A DNA stretch of 64,000 bases from Natribaculum luteum (GTDB lineage: Archaea; Halobacteriota; Halobacteria; Halobacteriales; Natrialbaceae): NCBI RefSeq assembly GCF_023008545.1, contig NZ_CP095397.1, positions 3,585,199-3,649,198 of the forward strand, written 5' to 3'. Every line of letters begins with the position of its first letter. Positions within the stretch are counted from its first letter, which is position 1. Positions 54,651 through 62,530 of the stretch are shown piece after piece. The notes under the pieces are model-generated. The model was not told where the DNA came from, ran no database searches, and worked only from the letters and a program-made list of their open reading frames with translations. The translations under genes and the position numbers were made by a program.

Positions 54651-56413
54651 CAGTACCTCGCCAGCAGATTCCCCCCGCTGTCGTACTGGAACCCGGCGGA
54701 CTCGAACTTCGTCCGGGCCTCCTCCACGTCGAGTTCGCCGTCCGAACCGAGGAAGGGTGCCGCCGGATCCTCGCCGTTCCACGCCAGGTCGTCCGGCACC
54801 CACTCGTCGGTCACCGGCACCGCGGTCGGCGTGGCGTTGCCGTCGAACACGTCCTCGACGAGCCGCGCCTTGTCGAGCAGCCGCGCGACGATGCGCCGGA
54901 AGTGAGGGTTGCTGAACGGGGCGTGTCTGACGTTGAACCCGACGTGGTAGAACGACCGCGAGGGCGACTCGAGTAACTCGACGTTCTCGTACTCTCTCGC
55001 CTGGTCGAGGGCGTGGGTCTCGAGACTCGACATCGTCGCGTCCGCCGACCCGCTCCGGACCGTCTCGATCGCCGCCAGACTTCCTGGATCGATCGTGAGA
55101 CGTAATCGATCGACGGTCGGCCCGGGGAGGCCGTCCTCGCGGAGGGTAAAGTGGTCTTCGAACCGCGTAAGTGTCACCGTCTCGCCCTCGGACCGGTCCT
55201 CTAGCTCGAAGGGGCCGCTGCCGATCGCTGGCACGTCACCGGTGACGACGTCCCACGTTCCCTGCGAGATGGACTGGTTTTGGTCGGTCGCGTCTTCGAC
55301 CTGGCTCCACCAGACGTCTCTCGGCAGGATGGGGACGGTGAGCGCCCGTTCGCTGGCTGCTCGCCCGGCCGTCGTGGTGAGCGTGAGCGTTCGCTCGTCG
55401 TGTCTCTCGATGTTCGTCACCGCAGCCGCACGACCGCGGTAGCGCGGCGACGGAGATGGCACGTCGGCACGGCCGAGTGCAGTGTCGGCGAGGAACTGGT
55501 AGGTGAACGCGACGTCCTTGGCGGTTAAGGCGTCGCCGTTGTGGAATCGACAGTCCTCGCGGAGCGTCACCGTCACCGAGGAGTCGTCCCAGTCGAGGTC
55601 CTCCGCGAGCCAGAGGCGGTACTCGCCACCGTCGTCGCCGTAGGCGGGCGTCACGAGCGGATCGTACAGCAAGTCGACGATCGTCCCTCGCCCGCGGTAG
55701 GCCGCTGCCAGCGGATTGAGGTTCCGCGACGGTCGCGAGTCGGTCCCGGCCACGGTCAGCTCGGTGGCGTCGTCCCGTGGTTCGAGGCCGAGGTAGCCGA
55801 GCCGAGTCCCGAGGTGACGAGCGTCCCACCCCTCGAAGCGATCCGGTCGGACGGTACGGAACTCGTCGGGGAAACAGATCGGGACGAACGGGTACGGATA
55901 CTCTCTGGTTAGCTGTCCGAGCAGCTCCGCGACGGCCTCCCGCCGCTCGTCGCCGTCGGTCGATCGCTGTCTCTCGAGGAGTTCGTCGAACCCGATCCGT
56001 GCGAACCCGAAGGGGTTCTGCCAGCCGGACTCGGTCGCGTACGACGAGTGGAGGGCGTCGTACAGGAAGTCCGGGTCGATACCCCCCGGGTGGCGGCCGA
56101 CGTAGAGGTCGAAGTCGTGGTCGAGGAGGATCGCTCGGTGAAACTCCAGTGGAGAGCGCATGTCGAAGGAGACGTCGATGCCGACCGCCTCGAGGTTTTC
56201 AGCGAGCGCTCGAGCGAGTTGCACGCTCTCGCGGTCTCCGTCGGCGGGGACCGTAGTAATGGAGAGCGATAGCTGACCGCTGTTGTCTTGACCGATGGTG
56301 CCTTGCACCAGGTCCATGCAGCCGCTCGTCGAAACCGTGACGCCGGCGGCCGTCGCCGCCAGCAGGGACCGTCGGCTGACACCACCGTTCGAATCTGGCG
56401 GTTCCCAATTCAT
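54650..56413 (-). CDS. Tat lipoprotein with circularly permuted SBP family 5 fold, copy 2
   Basis: A protein of 587 aa with the same architecture as copy 1: twin Arg 14-15 and Cys32 (VSRRSLLAATAAGVTVSTSG, then C), the normally C-terminal segment first (SITTVPADGDRESVQLARAL, DFDLYVGRHPGGIDPDFLYD), then the usual N-terminal segment (NLNPLAAAYRGRGTIVDLLY, LWLAEDLDWDDSSVTVTLRE) and a stop after YDSGGNLLARY. Both paralogues thus share the permutation, which must predate the duplication. It is exported by Tat and lipid-anchored, coupled to the PAP2 gene by a TAATG overlap. Confidence 0.85.
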   Translation of the reverse strand: MNWEPPDSNGGVSRRSLLAATAAGVTVSTSGCMDLVQGTIGQDNSGQLSLSITTVPADGDRESVQLARALAENLEAVGIDVSFDMRSPLEFHRAILLDHDFDLYVGRHPGGIDPDFLYDALHSSYATESGWQNPFGFARIGFDELLERQRSTDGDERREAVAELLGQLTREYPYPFVPICFPDEFRTVRPDRFEGWDARHLGTRLGYLGLEPRDDATELTVAGTDSRPSRNLNPLAAAYRGRGTIVDLLYDPLVTPAYGDDGGEYRLWLAEDLDWDDSSVTVTLREDCRFHNGDALTAKDVAFTYQFLADTALGRADVPSPSPRYRGRAAAVTNIERHDERTLTLTTTAGRAASERALTVPILPRDVWWSQVEDATDQNQSISQGTWDVVTGDVPAIGSGPFELEDRSEGETVTLTRFEDHFTLREDGLPGPTVDRLRLTIDPGSLAAIETVRSGSADATMSSLETHALDQAREYENVELLESPSRSFYHVGFNVRHAPFSNPHFRRIVARLLDKARLVEDVFDGNATPTAVPVTDEWVPDDLAWNGEDPAAPFLGSDGELDVEEARTKFESAGFQYDSGGNLLARY

Positions 56414-56440
56414 TACGTATGCCTATATAACTCTCATTGC

Positions 56441-56457
56441 GATATAACAGTATTGCG
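56441..56457 (-). promoter_or_regulatory. Promoter of SBP copy 2
   Basis: The minus strand reads CGCAATACTGTTATATC; TTATAT lies about 29-34 nt before the ATG at 56413. It is nearly identical to the copy 1 promoter. A second AT-rich CTATATAA (56423-56430) is too close to the ATG to serve as a TATA box for it. Confidence 0.6.
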
Positions 56458-56700
56458 AACTTAATCATGGTGTGGAATGACTGTCAAATGGCAGGAGTGA
56501 AGAACGTGTCTCGCCGTGGGTGGACGGAGCCATCCGAAGACGTCGCCTACGTCGGTCGCGGGGGAATCACCCGGCCCACTCCCGCACTGGTAAGGGCCGC
56601 GAAACACGGTCGAACCAGGTTGACGGTGTGGCGTGATAGCCACCCAGATCGACACGTCGCGGAACGCAAGGCGGATAGGGCCGACGACGAACAGTCGGGT

Positions 56701-56982
56701 ATGGGCGTCGCCGAAGAGCGAATCGACAGACTACACGACCTCGCTCGAGCAGCCGCGTCGGAGTGTGAACACGAGCGGGCGCGCCACTACGTCAGACTCG
56801 CTCGCCGAATCGCGGAGCGAAACCGCCTCTCTCTCCCGCGAACGTTCAAGCGGTTCACCTGCGACGCGTGCGACGCCTACCTCGTTCCCGGGAAGAACGC
56901 CCGCGTCAGACTACAGGACGGACACGTCGTCGTCACCTGCGATTGCGGGCACCAGGCTCGGTATCCCTACGAGGAGCAGTGA
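56701..56982 (+). CDS. rnp4: Ribonuclease P protein component 4 (Rpp21 homologue)
   Basis: A protein of 93 aa from the ATG before GVAEERIDRL; the longer upstream frame lacks family character. An N-terminal helical hairpin (DLARAAASECEHERARHYVR LARRIAERNRL in two helices) leads to a zinc ribbon with FTCDACDAYL and VVTCDCGHQARYP. Rnp4 pairs with Rnp1 (Rpp29) in archaeal RNase P, which matures tRNA 5' ends. First gene of rnp4-yhbY-mscS. No clear TATA box was found in the 240 bp upstream. Confidence 0.92.
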   Translation: MGVAEERIDRLHDLARAAASECEHERARHYVRLARRIAERNRLSLPRTFKRFTCDACDAYLVPGKNARVRLQDGHVVVTCDCGHQARYPYEEQ

Positions 56983-57049
56983 ACTCCGCCAGGAACGGCT
57001 CTCTTCTGATTCGCGAACATTCAAACCGTTCGCGCAACTACCTCGTGCC

Positions 57050-57298
57050 ATGGACGATCAGGAACTGAAGCGGCGTGCCCACGACCTCGACGTGACGGTC
57101 TGGGTCGGCAAGAGCGGCCTCGAGGCGGTCGTCGACGAACTCGACGATCAGCTCTCGACGAACGACCTCGTGAAGGTGAAGTTTCTCCGGGCGGCGAGAG
57201 CCGGGAGTTCGACAGACGAGAAGGCTGCGGACCTCGCCGATCGGGTGAACGCCGACCTCGTCGACGTGCGTGGACACACTGCCGTGCTGTACAGATGA
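57050..57298 (+). CDS. YhbY-family CRM-domain RNA-binding protein
   Basis: A protein of 82 aa. It is a single CRM domain: LKRRAHDLDVTVWVGKSGLE (GKxG-type start) and LVKVKFLRAARAGSSTDEKA (KVK-like strand), ending DVRGHTAVLYR. In bacteria YhbY binds pre-50S ribosomes; the archaeal copies are usually linked to rnp4, as here (68 nt downstream). Its stop overlaps the mscS start (ATGA). It may act in RNA processing or ribosome assembly. Confidence 0.9.
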   Translation: MDDQELKRRAHDLDVTVWVGKSGLEAVVDELDDQLSTNDLVKVKFLRAARAGSSTDEKAADLADRVNADLVDVRGHTAVLYR

Positions 57299-58224
57299 CC
57301 GGATTCCCGTTACAGGAGACCGGCGTCGAGACGAATCTCGGCCCGATCGGCAGCGCGCTCGACGAGGCGGGCCTCGGCACGACGCTCGCGGGGACACTCG
57401 AGGGAGTGATCCTCTTCGTGCTCGGATTCGTCGCCGTCTACGCTCTCGGGCGAGCGGTGGTCCTGCCGTTTCTCGAACGCACGTTCGATCGGCGAGATCT
57501 CGACGAACACGCCCAGAAGCCGCTCGTGCTCGTGGCGAGGATCAGCGTCCTCTTCGTCGCGGTCGCGGCCGCGTTCGGCGTCGCCGACTACGGTGACTTC
57601 CTCGTCTCGATGGCCGGGATCGCCGCCGCCGGTGCGTTCGCCATCGGGCTGGCGATGCAAAACGTCATTTCGAACTTCGTCGCCGGTGTCTTCATCTACA
57701 CGGACAAACCGTTCCGGATCGGCGACTGGATCGAGTGGGACGACGGCACGTACTCGGGCGTCGTCGAGGACATCAGCCTCCGCGTCACTCGCGTGCGAAC
57801 GTTCGACAACGAACTGTTGACCGTGCCGAACTCGGCGCTTACGAGCGGCGTCATCAAGAATCCGGTCGAAGCGGACAACCTCCGCCTGAAGTTCGTCTTC
57901 GGCATCGGCTACGGTGACGACATCGAGCAGGCGACCGACATCATCGTCGAGGAGGCGCGGAACCACCCGGAGATCCTCGAGGATCCCGCGCCGTCCGTTC
58001 GCCTGACCGAACTGGGCGACTCCGACGTCGGCCTCCAGTCTCGCATCTGGATCGCCGACCCCTCGAGAGCCGACTTCGTGCGGATCCGCGGCGAGTACGT
58101 CACGGCAGTCAAAGAGCGGTTCGACGAGGCGGGAATCGACATCCCCTACCCCGTCCGGACGCTCGAGGGCGGGCTCTCGCTCGGGAGCGAGACCAGCCAG
58201 AGCGTCGTCGAACCGGCAGAATAA
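57295..58224 (+). CDS. mscS: Mechanosensitive ion channel, MscS family
   Basis: A protein of 309 aa. Three membrane segments end in the Gly/Ala-rich pore helix AGIAAAGAFAIGLAMQNVIS and NFVAGVFIYTDKPFRIGDWI. The beta domain follows with GVVEDISLRVTRVRTFDNEL and LTVPNSALTSGVIKNP, then an alpha/beta C-terminal domain. The channel opens under membrane tension to release solutes on hypo-osmotic shock, which suits a halophile. Third gene of the operon with rnp4 and yhbY. Confidence 0.93.
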   Translation: MTGFPLQETGVETNLGPIGSALDEAGLGTTLAGTLEGVILFVLGFVAVYALGRAVVLPFLERTFDRRDLDEHAQKPLVLVARISVLFVAVAAAFGVADYGDFLVSMAGIAAAGAFAIGLAMQNVISNFVAGVFIYTDKPFRIGDWIEWDDGTYSGVVEDISLRVTRVRTFDNELLTVPNSALTSGVIKNPVEADNLRLKFVFGIGYGDDIEQATDIIVEEARNHPEILEDPAPSVRLTELGDSDVGLQSRIWIADPSRADFVRIRGEYVTAVKERFDEAGIDIPYPVRTLEGGLSLGSETSQSVVEPAE

Positions 58225-58271
58225 CGTGGTTCGATCGTTTCGGTTTTCGGATCAGTACGAATAACCTCAAG

Positions 58272-58357
58272 TCACAACGATAGCTGTGAGTCGTTACCAC
58301 CGCAACCGCGAACCATCGTGCGGTGGCGTCGGCAACCAGTCACAGCCATCGTTGTGA
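58272..58357. repeat. 86-bp nested inverted-repeat element
   Basis: TCACAACGATAGCTGTGA (58272-58289) and TCACAGCCATCGTTGTGA (58340-58357) are reverse complements with one mismatch. Inside, CCACCGCA (58297-58304) and TGCGGTGG (58319-58326) form a second perfect stem. Each outer arm is itself nearly palindromic (TCACA...TGTGA). It sits about 47 nt after mscS and could be a transcript-ending structure, a small palindromic mobile element or a protein-binding site. Confidence 0.6.
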
Positions 58358-58499
58358 AAGGAACTGACGGAAGGAGGAATGCTTTGATCGACCGTTTACC
58401 GAGCGACGCGACGGCGTGTGGCAGCAAGGCTGCCGTCGCCGTCGCTGAGCGCAGTGTATAAGGTCGTTGTATATGAATGCGGACGCCCGCGATTGCCCG

Positions 58500-58790
58500 G
58501 CGTTCCGACCGGGGGAGTCCCGGTTGCCTCCTCCACCCCGCGACCCGTCGAGCGACAGGTGTCCGGCGGTCCACTGCTCGCTTCCGCGCCTGATGGGCTG
58601 TCGCCGATTAGCGCCGATGAGTCGTCCCTGCGGACGGTCACCGGAGCCCGCTGTCCCCGACGGACGAGGCTTCCACGTTGGCTCCCGGGGCCCCGGCCGG
58701 TCTGACCGGACGCCCGCGGGATTCGGTCCCCGCTAAAGGCCATACTGCGGGTTGCGAGCAGGGCCTAACTGCCCGACCTAGTCCAGTCTC
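58500..58790 (-). ncRNA. ffs: Signal recognition particle 7S RNA
   Basis: On the minus strand the sequence reads GACTGGACTAGGTCGGGCAG at the 5' end, then the archaeal SRP Alu part with ACCCGCAGTATGGCC and GGGGACCGAATCCC. The helix 8 SRP54-binding site CAGGCGCGGAAGCGAGCAG lies at about 58573-58591. Near the 3' end is GGAGGCAACCGGG. The 5' GACTGG pairs with CCGGTC (58507-58512) as helix 1. A TATA-like CTTAAGAG (58805-58812) lies ~26 nt upstream of the predicted 5' end. About 285-290 nt, normal for a haloarchaeal 7S RNA. Ends are approximate. Confidence 0.9.
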
Positions 58791-58998
58791 ACCTAGGTTG
58801 GGGGCTCTTAAGGGCCTTTCGTCTTCGGAACCACGGCATCGAACTGCTCGAGACCGCCGCGAGCGCCCCTGCTGTGCTCGATCGTCGGATATCCGGCGTG
58901 TCACTGGGCTGTGCTGCCGTCGTCCGGGGCGGATCGAACGCGGTGAGCGTACGTCGTGGCCCCGCGATCGAAGCCCCGCGATCGAAACGACTCACAGG

Positions 58999-59083
58999 TA
59001 TATATTGCCGGCCAACACGGTTCAGCCATCGATCGCACTCGAGACGCGATCGAGTAGTCACTGACTGTTGTCCGGTCGTATAG
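58999..59083 (+). repeat. MITE-like dispersed repeat, copy C (centre deleted)
   Basis: 85 bp. It begins TATATTGCCGGCCAACACGG, continues ATCGATCGCACTCGAGACGC and ends ACTGACTGTTGTCCGGTCGT. Both flanks align with copy A (CGATCGAGTANTCACTGACTGTTGTCC is shared), but the central hairpin and one of the two GCGTCTCGAG-type direct repeats are missing, as expected from recombination between those repeats. Confidence 0.7.
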
Positions 59084-59140
59084 TCGAAGGGGCCGCTCCG
59101 ACACCCAGAATCATGTCCGTCGCCAGTGTATTCGACGCCG

Positions 59141-60268
59141 ATGACGACACACACCGCGCCCGGACGCGACCTCACCGATCGACGAGTGCTGATACTGCTC
59201 GTCGTCACCGTCGGTGTCCTCTCGTTGCTGCTGGTGTTACCGTACCTGTCGTACGTCCTCGCTGCGGTCGTCCTCGCGTACGTCCTCGCTCCTCTCCAGC
59301 GACGACTCGAGCCCCGCTTCGGCCGAACCGTCGCCGCCGCCGTCGGCCTCGTGGTCGCGACGGTCGCGATTCTGTTTCCGGTCGGCGTCCTCGTCTCCGT
59401 CGCGATCGACCAGGCGATCACGCTCGCAGCGGCGATCGGCACCGGTGACCTCGACGTCGAATCGCTCGAGAGCCAGCTAGCAGCGCACGGCCTCGAGATC
59501 GACCTCCAGACGCTGTACGGAACGTTCCAGGAGCCGATCGGCGTCGGCGCTCGCGGCCTCGCTGCCGACGCTCTCGGGATCGTCGGCGGGTTTCCGGGGT
59601 TCCTGATCGGCGTGACCGTCCTGTTGTTCGTCCTCTACTCGCTCCTTCGGGACGGCGACCGGCTCGTGGCGTGGAGTACGTCCGTCCTTCCGCTGCGCGA
59701 CGACCTCCAGGACGAACTCGTCACGCGCATCGATCGGTTGATGTGGGCGTCGATCGTCGCGAGCGTGCTCGTCGCGGCCGTCCAGTCGCTTCTCACGACG
59801 ATCGGGCTAGCGATCGTCGGCATCCCGGGGCTCGCGTTCTTCGGCATTCTGACGTTCGTCCTCGCGTTACTCCCGCTGATCGGCGCGTTCGTCGTCTGGG
59901 CACCGATCGCGATCTACCTGGTCGTCGTCGGCCAGCCACTCGCGGGGGCGTTCCTGTTCGCTTACGGAGCCGTCGTCGTGAGCCTCGCCGACAACTTCCT
60001 CCGACCGATCACCGTCGGGCGGAGCGTCGACCTCAGCGCGGCCGTCGTCGTCGTCGGCATCTTCGGCGGCGTCGCGTTCTTCGGCGTCATGGGACTCTTT
60101 TTTGGCCCGATGATCCTCGGCGCGTTCAAGACCACGTTCGAACTGTACGCGAGAGAACGAGACGAACCGCACCCGCAGGTGCCGGTCGGACTCGTCGGGA
60201 TCCGACCTGGCGCGATGGAGTCGTCCCAGACACCGGCGGGCGACACTCGAGAAGAGAATCGATCGTAG
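59141..60268 (+). CDS. AI-2E family transporter (PerM/TqsA-like membrane protein)
   Basis: A protein of 375 aa from the ATG before TTHTAPGRD. About eight membrane helices: an N-terminal pair (VLAAVVLAYVLAPLQRRLEP), an extracellular/helical region (~75-150), and the C-terminal conserved block IVGIPGLAFFGILTFVLALL PLIGAFVVWAP in two parts, then DNFLRPITVGRSVDLSAAVV and FGVMGLFFGPMILGAF. Members export varied substrates or act as Na+/H+ antiporters; AI-2 export cannot be assumed here. Monocistronic, with an AT-rich region (TATAAATAAAAAA) downstream of its stop. Confidence 0.88.
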   Translation: MTTHTAPGRDLTDRRVLILLVVTVGVLSLLLVLPYLSYVLAAVVLAYVLAPLQRRLEPRFGRTVAAAVGLVVATVAILFPVGVLVSVAIDQAITLAAAIGTGDLDVESLESQLAAHGLEIDLQTLYGTFQEPIGVGARGLAADALGIVGGFPGFLIGVTVLLFVLYSLLRDGDRLVAWSTSVLPLRDDLQDELVTRIDRLMWASIVASVLVAAVQSLLTTIGLAIVGIPGLAFFGILTFVLALLPLIGAFVVWAPIAIYLVVVGQPLAGAFLFAYGAVVVSLADNFLRPITVGRSVDLSAAVVVVGIFGGVAFFGVMGLFFGPMILGAFKTTFELYARERDEPHPQVPVGLVGIRPGAMESSQTPAGDTREENRS

Positions 60269-60385
60269 CATCCCCGGCGGGGATCTACGGGTGGACGAGA
60301 CTCTCCGAGCGGACGGTCGAACTGGCAATCGGTCGATATAAATAAAAAACGCGACGTGGGACACCAGACTACCGCTAGCCGCGGC

Positions 60386-60484
60386 TCAACTCTCGACGGG
60401 GATGGACTTGCCACGGAGCTCGGTGCCCTCGAGGATCGGGAGGGTCACCTCGAGGACGCCGTTGGTGTAAGTGAATCTTTCGTC
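60386..60484 (-). pseudogene. Remnant of a small heat-shock protein (Hsp20) gene, C-terminal end only
   Basis: Thirty-two residues, DERFTYTNGVLEVTLPILEG plus TELRGKSIPVES and a stop, correspond to the end of an alpha-crystallin domain (Y-x-NGVLEVTLP) and its I-P-V tail. Upstream in this frame the sequence turns into Arg/Ser-rich nonsense with no Hsp20 features. The rest of the gene (about 110 residues) has been lost, so this is a gene fragment. Confidence 0.65.
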
Positions 60485-60564
60485 AAGAGAGGACGATCGA
60501 CATCGAGCGCGCGACAGCGACCGAACGCCGGTATCGAGGCCGGAAGGACAACCGGGACTCGCGA

Positions 60565-60984
60565 TCAGAACAGCGAGAGCGCCCGCGCGTACCACACCGA
60601 ACAGGCGAACGTCGCGAGCGACGAGAGCAGGAGGAGCCAGCGGTGGTACTCGAGCCACAGCGCCTCGCCGAGTCCCGTGACGACCGACTCTGGAACGGCG
60701 AGCGCCCAGACGAACACGAGCAACGAGAGGACCGCGCTGAGGACGATGACCAGCCCGGCGACGAAGTCGGGTTCGGTTCGTCGCTCGCGTCCCGCCGCGA
60801 AGAGGACGACGGCGACGACCACGAGCAGCGTGAGAAACGGCGGCCCGGCGATCCCGTAGTCGTAGTAGATGGCCAGCCCCGGCGTCTCCGTCTCGGGGAG
60901 CAAGACGTACGGTGCGAACGCGACGAGAACGTACGAGAGGGCGGCGACGATACCGACCGTCGGCGGGCGCTGCTCGGGGCGCAT
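60565..60984 (-). CDS. Uncharacterised four-helix membrane protein
   Basis: A protein of 139 aa from the ATG before RPEQRPPTVG; the longer frame has a poor N-terminus. Four hydrophobic segments: TVGIVAALSYVLVAFAPYVL, PPFLTLLVVVAVVLFAAG, VAGLVIVLSAVLSLLVFVWA and HRWLLLLSSLATFACSVWYA. Short charged loops (RERRTEPD) separate helices 2 and 3. It resembles small haloarchaeal membrane proteins with no known function. It diverges from the DUF5798 gene. Confidence 0.7.
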   Translation of the reverse strand: MRPEQRPPTVGIVAALSYVLVAFAPYVLLPETETPGLAIYYDYGIAGPPFLTLLVVVAVVLFAAGRERRTEPDFVAGLVIVLSAVLSLLVFVWALAVPESVVTGLGEALWLEYHRWLLLLSSLATFACSVWYARALSLF

Positions 60985-61126
60985 ACTCGAGGCGTCGAAG
61001 CGGTGTCGCTTAAGACCGACGGTCTCGCCGAGTGACAGACGCGTGGCCAGCCGACGACCGGGACGATCGGAACCATCGAATCGCAGCAAAGAAAGGACCA
61101 ACTAGCTGGAGGCCGACCTGTCACGT

Positions 61127-61480
61127 ATGGGACTCGGCAGCACTGCCAAGAAGATCCAGAGCCTCTCTGACCGCGCCGAACAGATGTACAGGCAGGTACA
61201 GGAACTCCAGAAACGGATCGTCGGCCTCGAGGAGGGGGTCGACGAGACCAGCGACCGGGTGACGAAACTCGAACACCAGGTCCGAGAACAGCGCGCGCTG
61301 CTCGTCGCCATCGCCGAACAGCAGGGTCTCGACGGCGAGGAGATTCTCGCGGAAGCGGCGATCGAGGAGGCGGAAGCGTCCGACGCAGACGCGCCCGACG
61401 TCGAGACCGCCGACGCCGAGACGAACAAGGGCGACGCGAGCAAGGAGACAACAGACGCGACGGTCGAGACCGGCGAATAA
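61127..61480 (+). CDS. DUF5798-type coiled-coil protein
   Basis: A protein of 117 aa. It starts GLGSTAKKIQSLSDRAEQMY and continues as a long coiled coil to ~residue 75 (QELQKRIVGLEEGVDETSDR, VTKLEHQVREQRALLVAIAE), followed by an acidic Ala/Glu/Thr tail. Conserved haloarchaeal DUF5798 proteins have this layout; function unknown. The upstream spacing to the divergent membrane-protein gene is ~140 nt and holds no other gene. Confidence 0.8.
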   Translation: MGLGSTAKKIQSLSDRAEQMYRQVQELQKRIVGLEEGVDETSDRVTKLEHQVREQRALLVAIAEQQGLDGEEILAEAAIEEAEASDADAPDVETADAETNKGDASKETTDATVETGE

Positions 61481-61549
61481 CGCGGCTCGCATCGAGCGTG
61501 ATCGCTCGCACGACAAGAGCTAACAACTGGTACGACATTTTCCCGAACG

Positions 61550-62530
61550 ATGACCTCCTACGACCGACCACTGGAGTCGGTACTCGAGACGATCGGGCAG
61601 ACGCCGCTGGTTTGCGTCCACGACGCCCCCGGGGTCGTCCCCGTCTACGCGAAACTCGAGTCGTTCAACCCCGGTGCGAGCGTCAAAGACCGGATCGGCC
61701 GGTACATGCTCGAACGAATGCTAGAACGCGGCGATCTTTCCCCCGGCGGGACGGTGATCGAGCCGACGGCGGGCAACACCGGCATCGGGCTGGCGATCGC
61801 AGCGGGCCAGCTCGAGTTGAACGCGATCTTCGTCGTCCCCGAACGGTTCAGCGTCGAGAAACAGCAGCTGATGGCCGCTCTCGGGGCCGAGATCGTCAAC
61901 ACGCCCACCGACGACGGGATGGGCGGCGCGATCGACCGCGCCCACCAGCTCGCCGACGAACTCGACGACGCCGTCGTCCCCCAGCAGTTTTCCAACCCGT
62001 TGAACACCGAGGCACACTACGAGACGACCGCTCCGGAGATCTACGAGGCACTCGACGGCGAGGTCGGCGCGGTCGTCGCCGGCTGTGGCACCGCCGGGAC
62101 GCTCATGGGGATCGCGCGGTACGCACTCGAGCGCGATGCCGAGACGTACGTCGCCGCCGTCGAACCCGAGGGGTCGCTGTACGGCGAGTTCCTCGGCGAA
62201 GGGCGCGAGGAAGGCGCGTACAAGATCGAGGGGATCGGCACCCACGACACCGCCACGAACGAACTGTTCGAACCCGACCTCGTCGACGAGATCTACGCCG
62301 TTTCCGACCGGGCGGCACACGAGGAGCTCCGTCGTCTCGCCAGCGAGGAAGGGCACCTGGTCGCCTCGAGTGCGGCCGCAGCGAGCGTCGCCGCAAAACG
62401 CGTCGCCGAGGAAATCGCCGCCGGTGCGATCGACGCTCCCCACGATTCCGTCGTGACGGTGTTTCCGGACTCGAGCGAGCGGTACCTCTCGAAGGGAATC
62501 TACCGCTCGTTCGAGAAGTGGGAGAGCTAA
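61550..62530 (+). CDS. PLP-dependent cysteine synthase/cystathionine beta-synthase family enzyme
   Basis: A protein of 326 aa. The fold-type II PLP site has the Schiff-base Lys in NPGASVKDRIGRYML, a phosphate-binding loop IEPTAGNTGIGLAIAA (Ala replacing the usual Ser of TSGNTG) and GCGTAGTLMGIARY. The C-terminal part has IYAVSDRAAHEELRRLASEE with ASSAAAASVAA. Such enzymes make cysteine from O-acetylserine or O-phosphoserine, or cystathionine from serine and homocysteine. No serine acetyltransferase or CBS domain is nearby. Its stop overlaps the convergent CoA-binding gene by 3-4 nt. Confidence 0.87.
   Translation: MTSYDRPLESVLETIGQTPLVCVHDAPGVVPVYAKLESFNPGASVKDRIGRYMLERMLERGDLSPGGTVIEPTAGNTGIGLAIAAGQLELNAIFVVPERFSVEKQQLMAALGAEIVNTPTDDGMGGAIDRAHQLADELDDAVVPQQFSNPLNTEAHYETTAPEIYEALDGEVGAVVAGCGTAGTLMGIARYALERDAETYVAAVEPEGSLYGEFLGEGREEGAYKIEGIGTHDTATNELFEPDLVDEIYAVSDRAAHEELRRLASEEGHLVASSAAAASVAAKRVAEEIAAGAIDAPHDSVVTVFPDSSERYLSKGIYRSFEKWES

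Noticed and set aside
58396-58904. Short ORFs on both strands in the region after mscS
   Set aside because: The segment is the SRP RNA gene on the minus strand; the ORFs are GC-rich chance frames.
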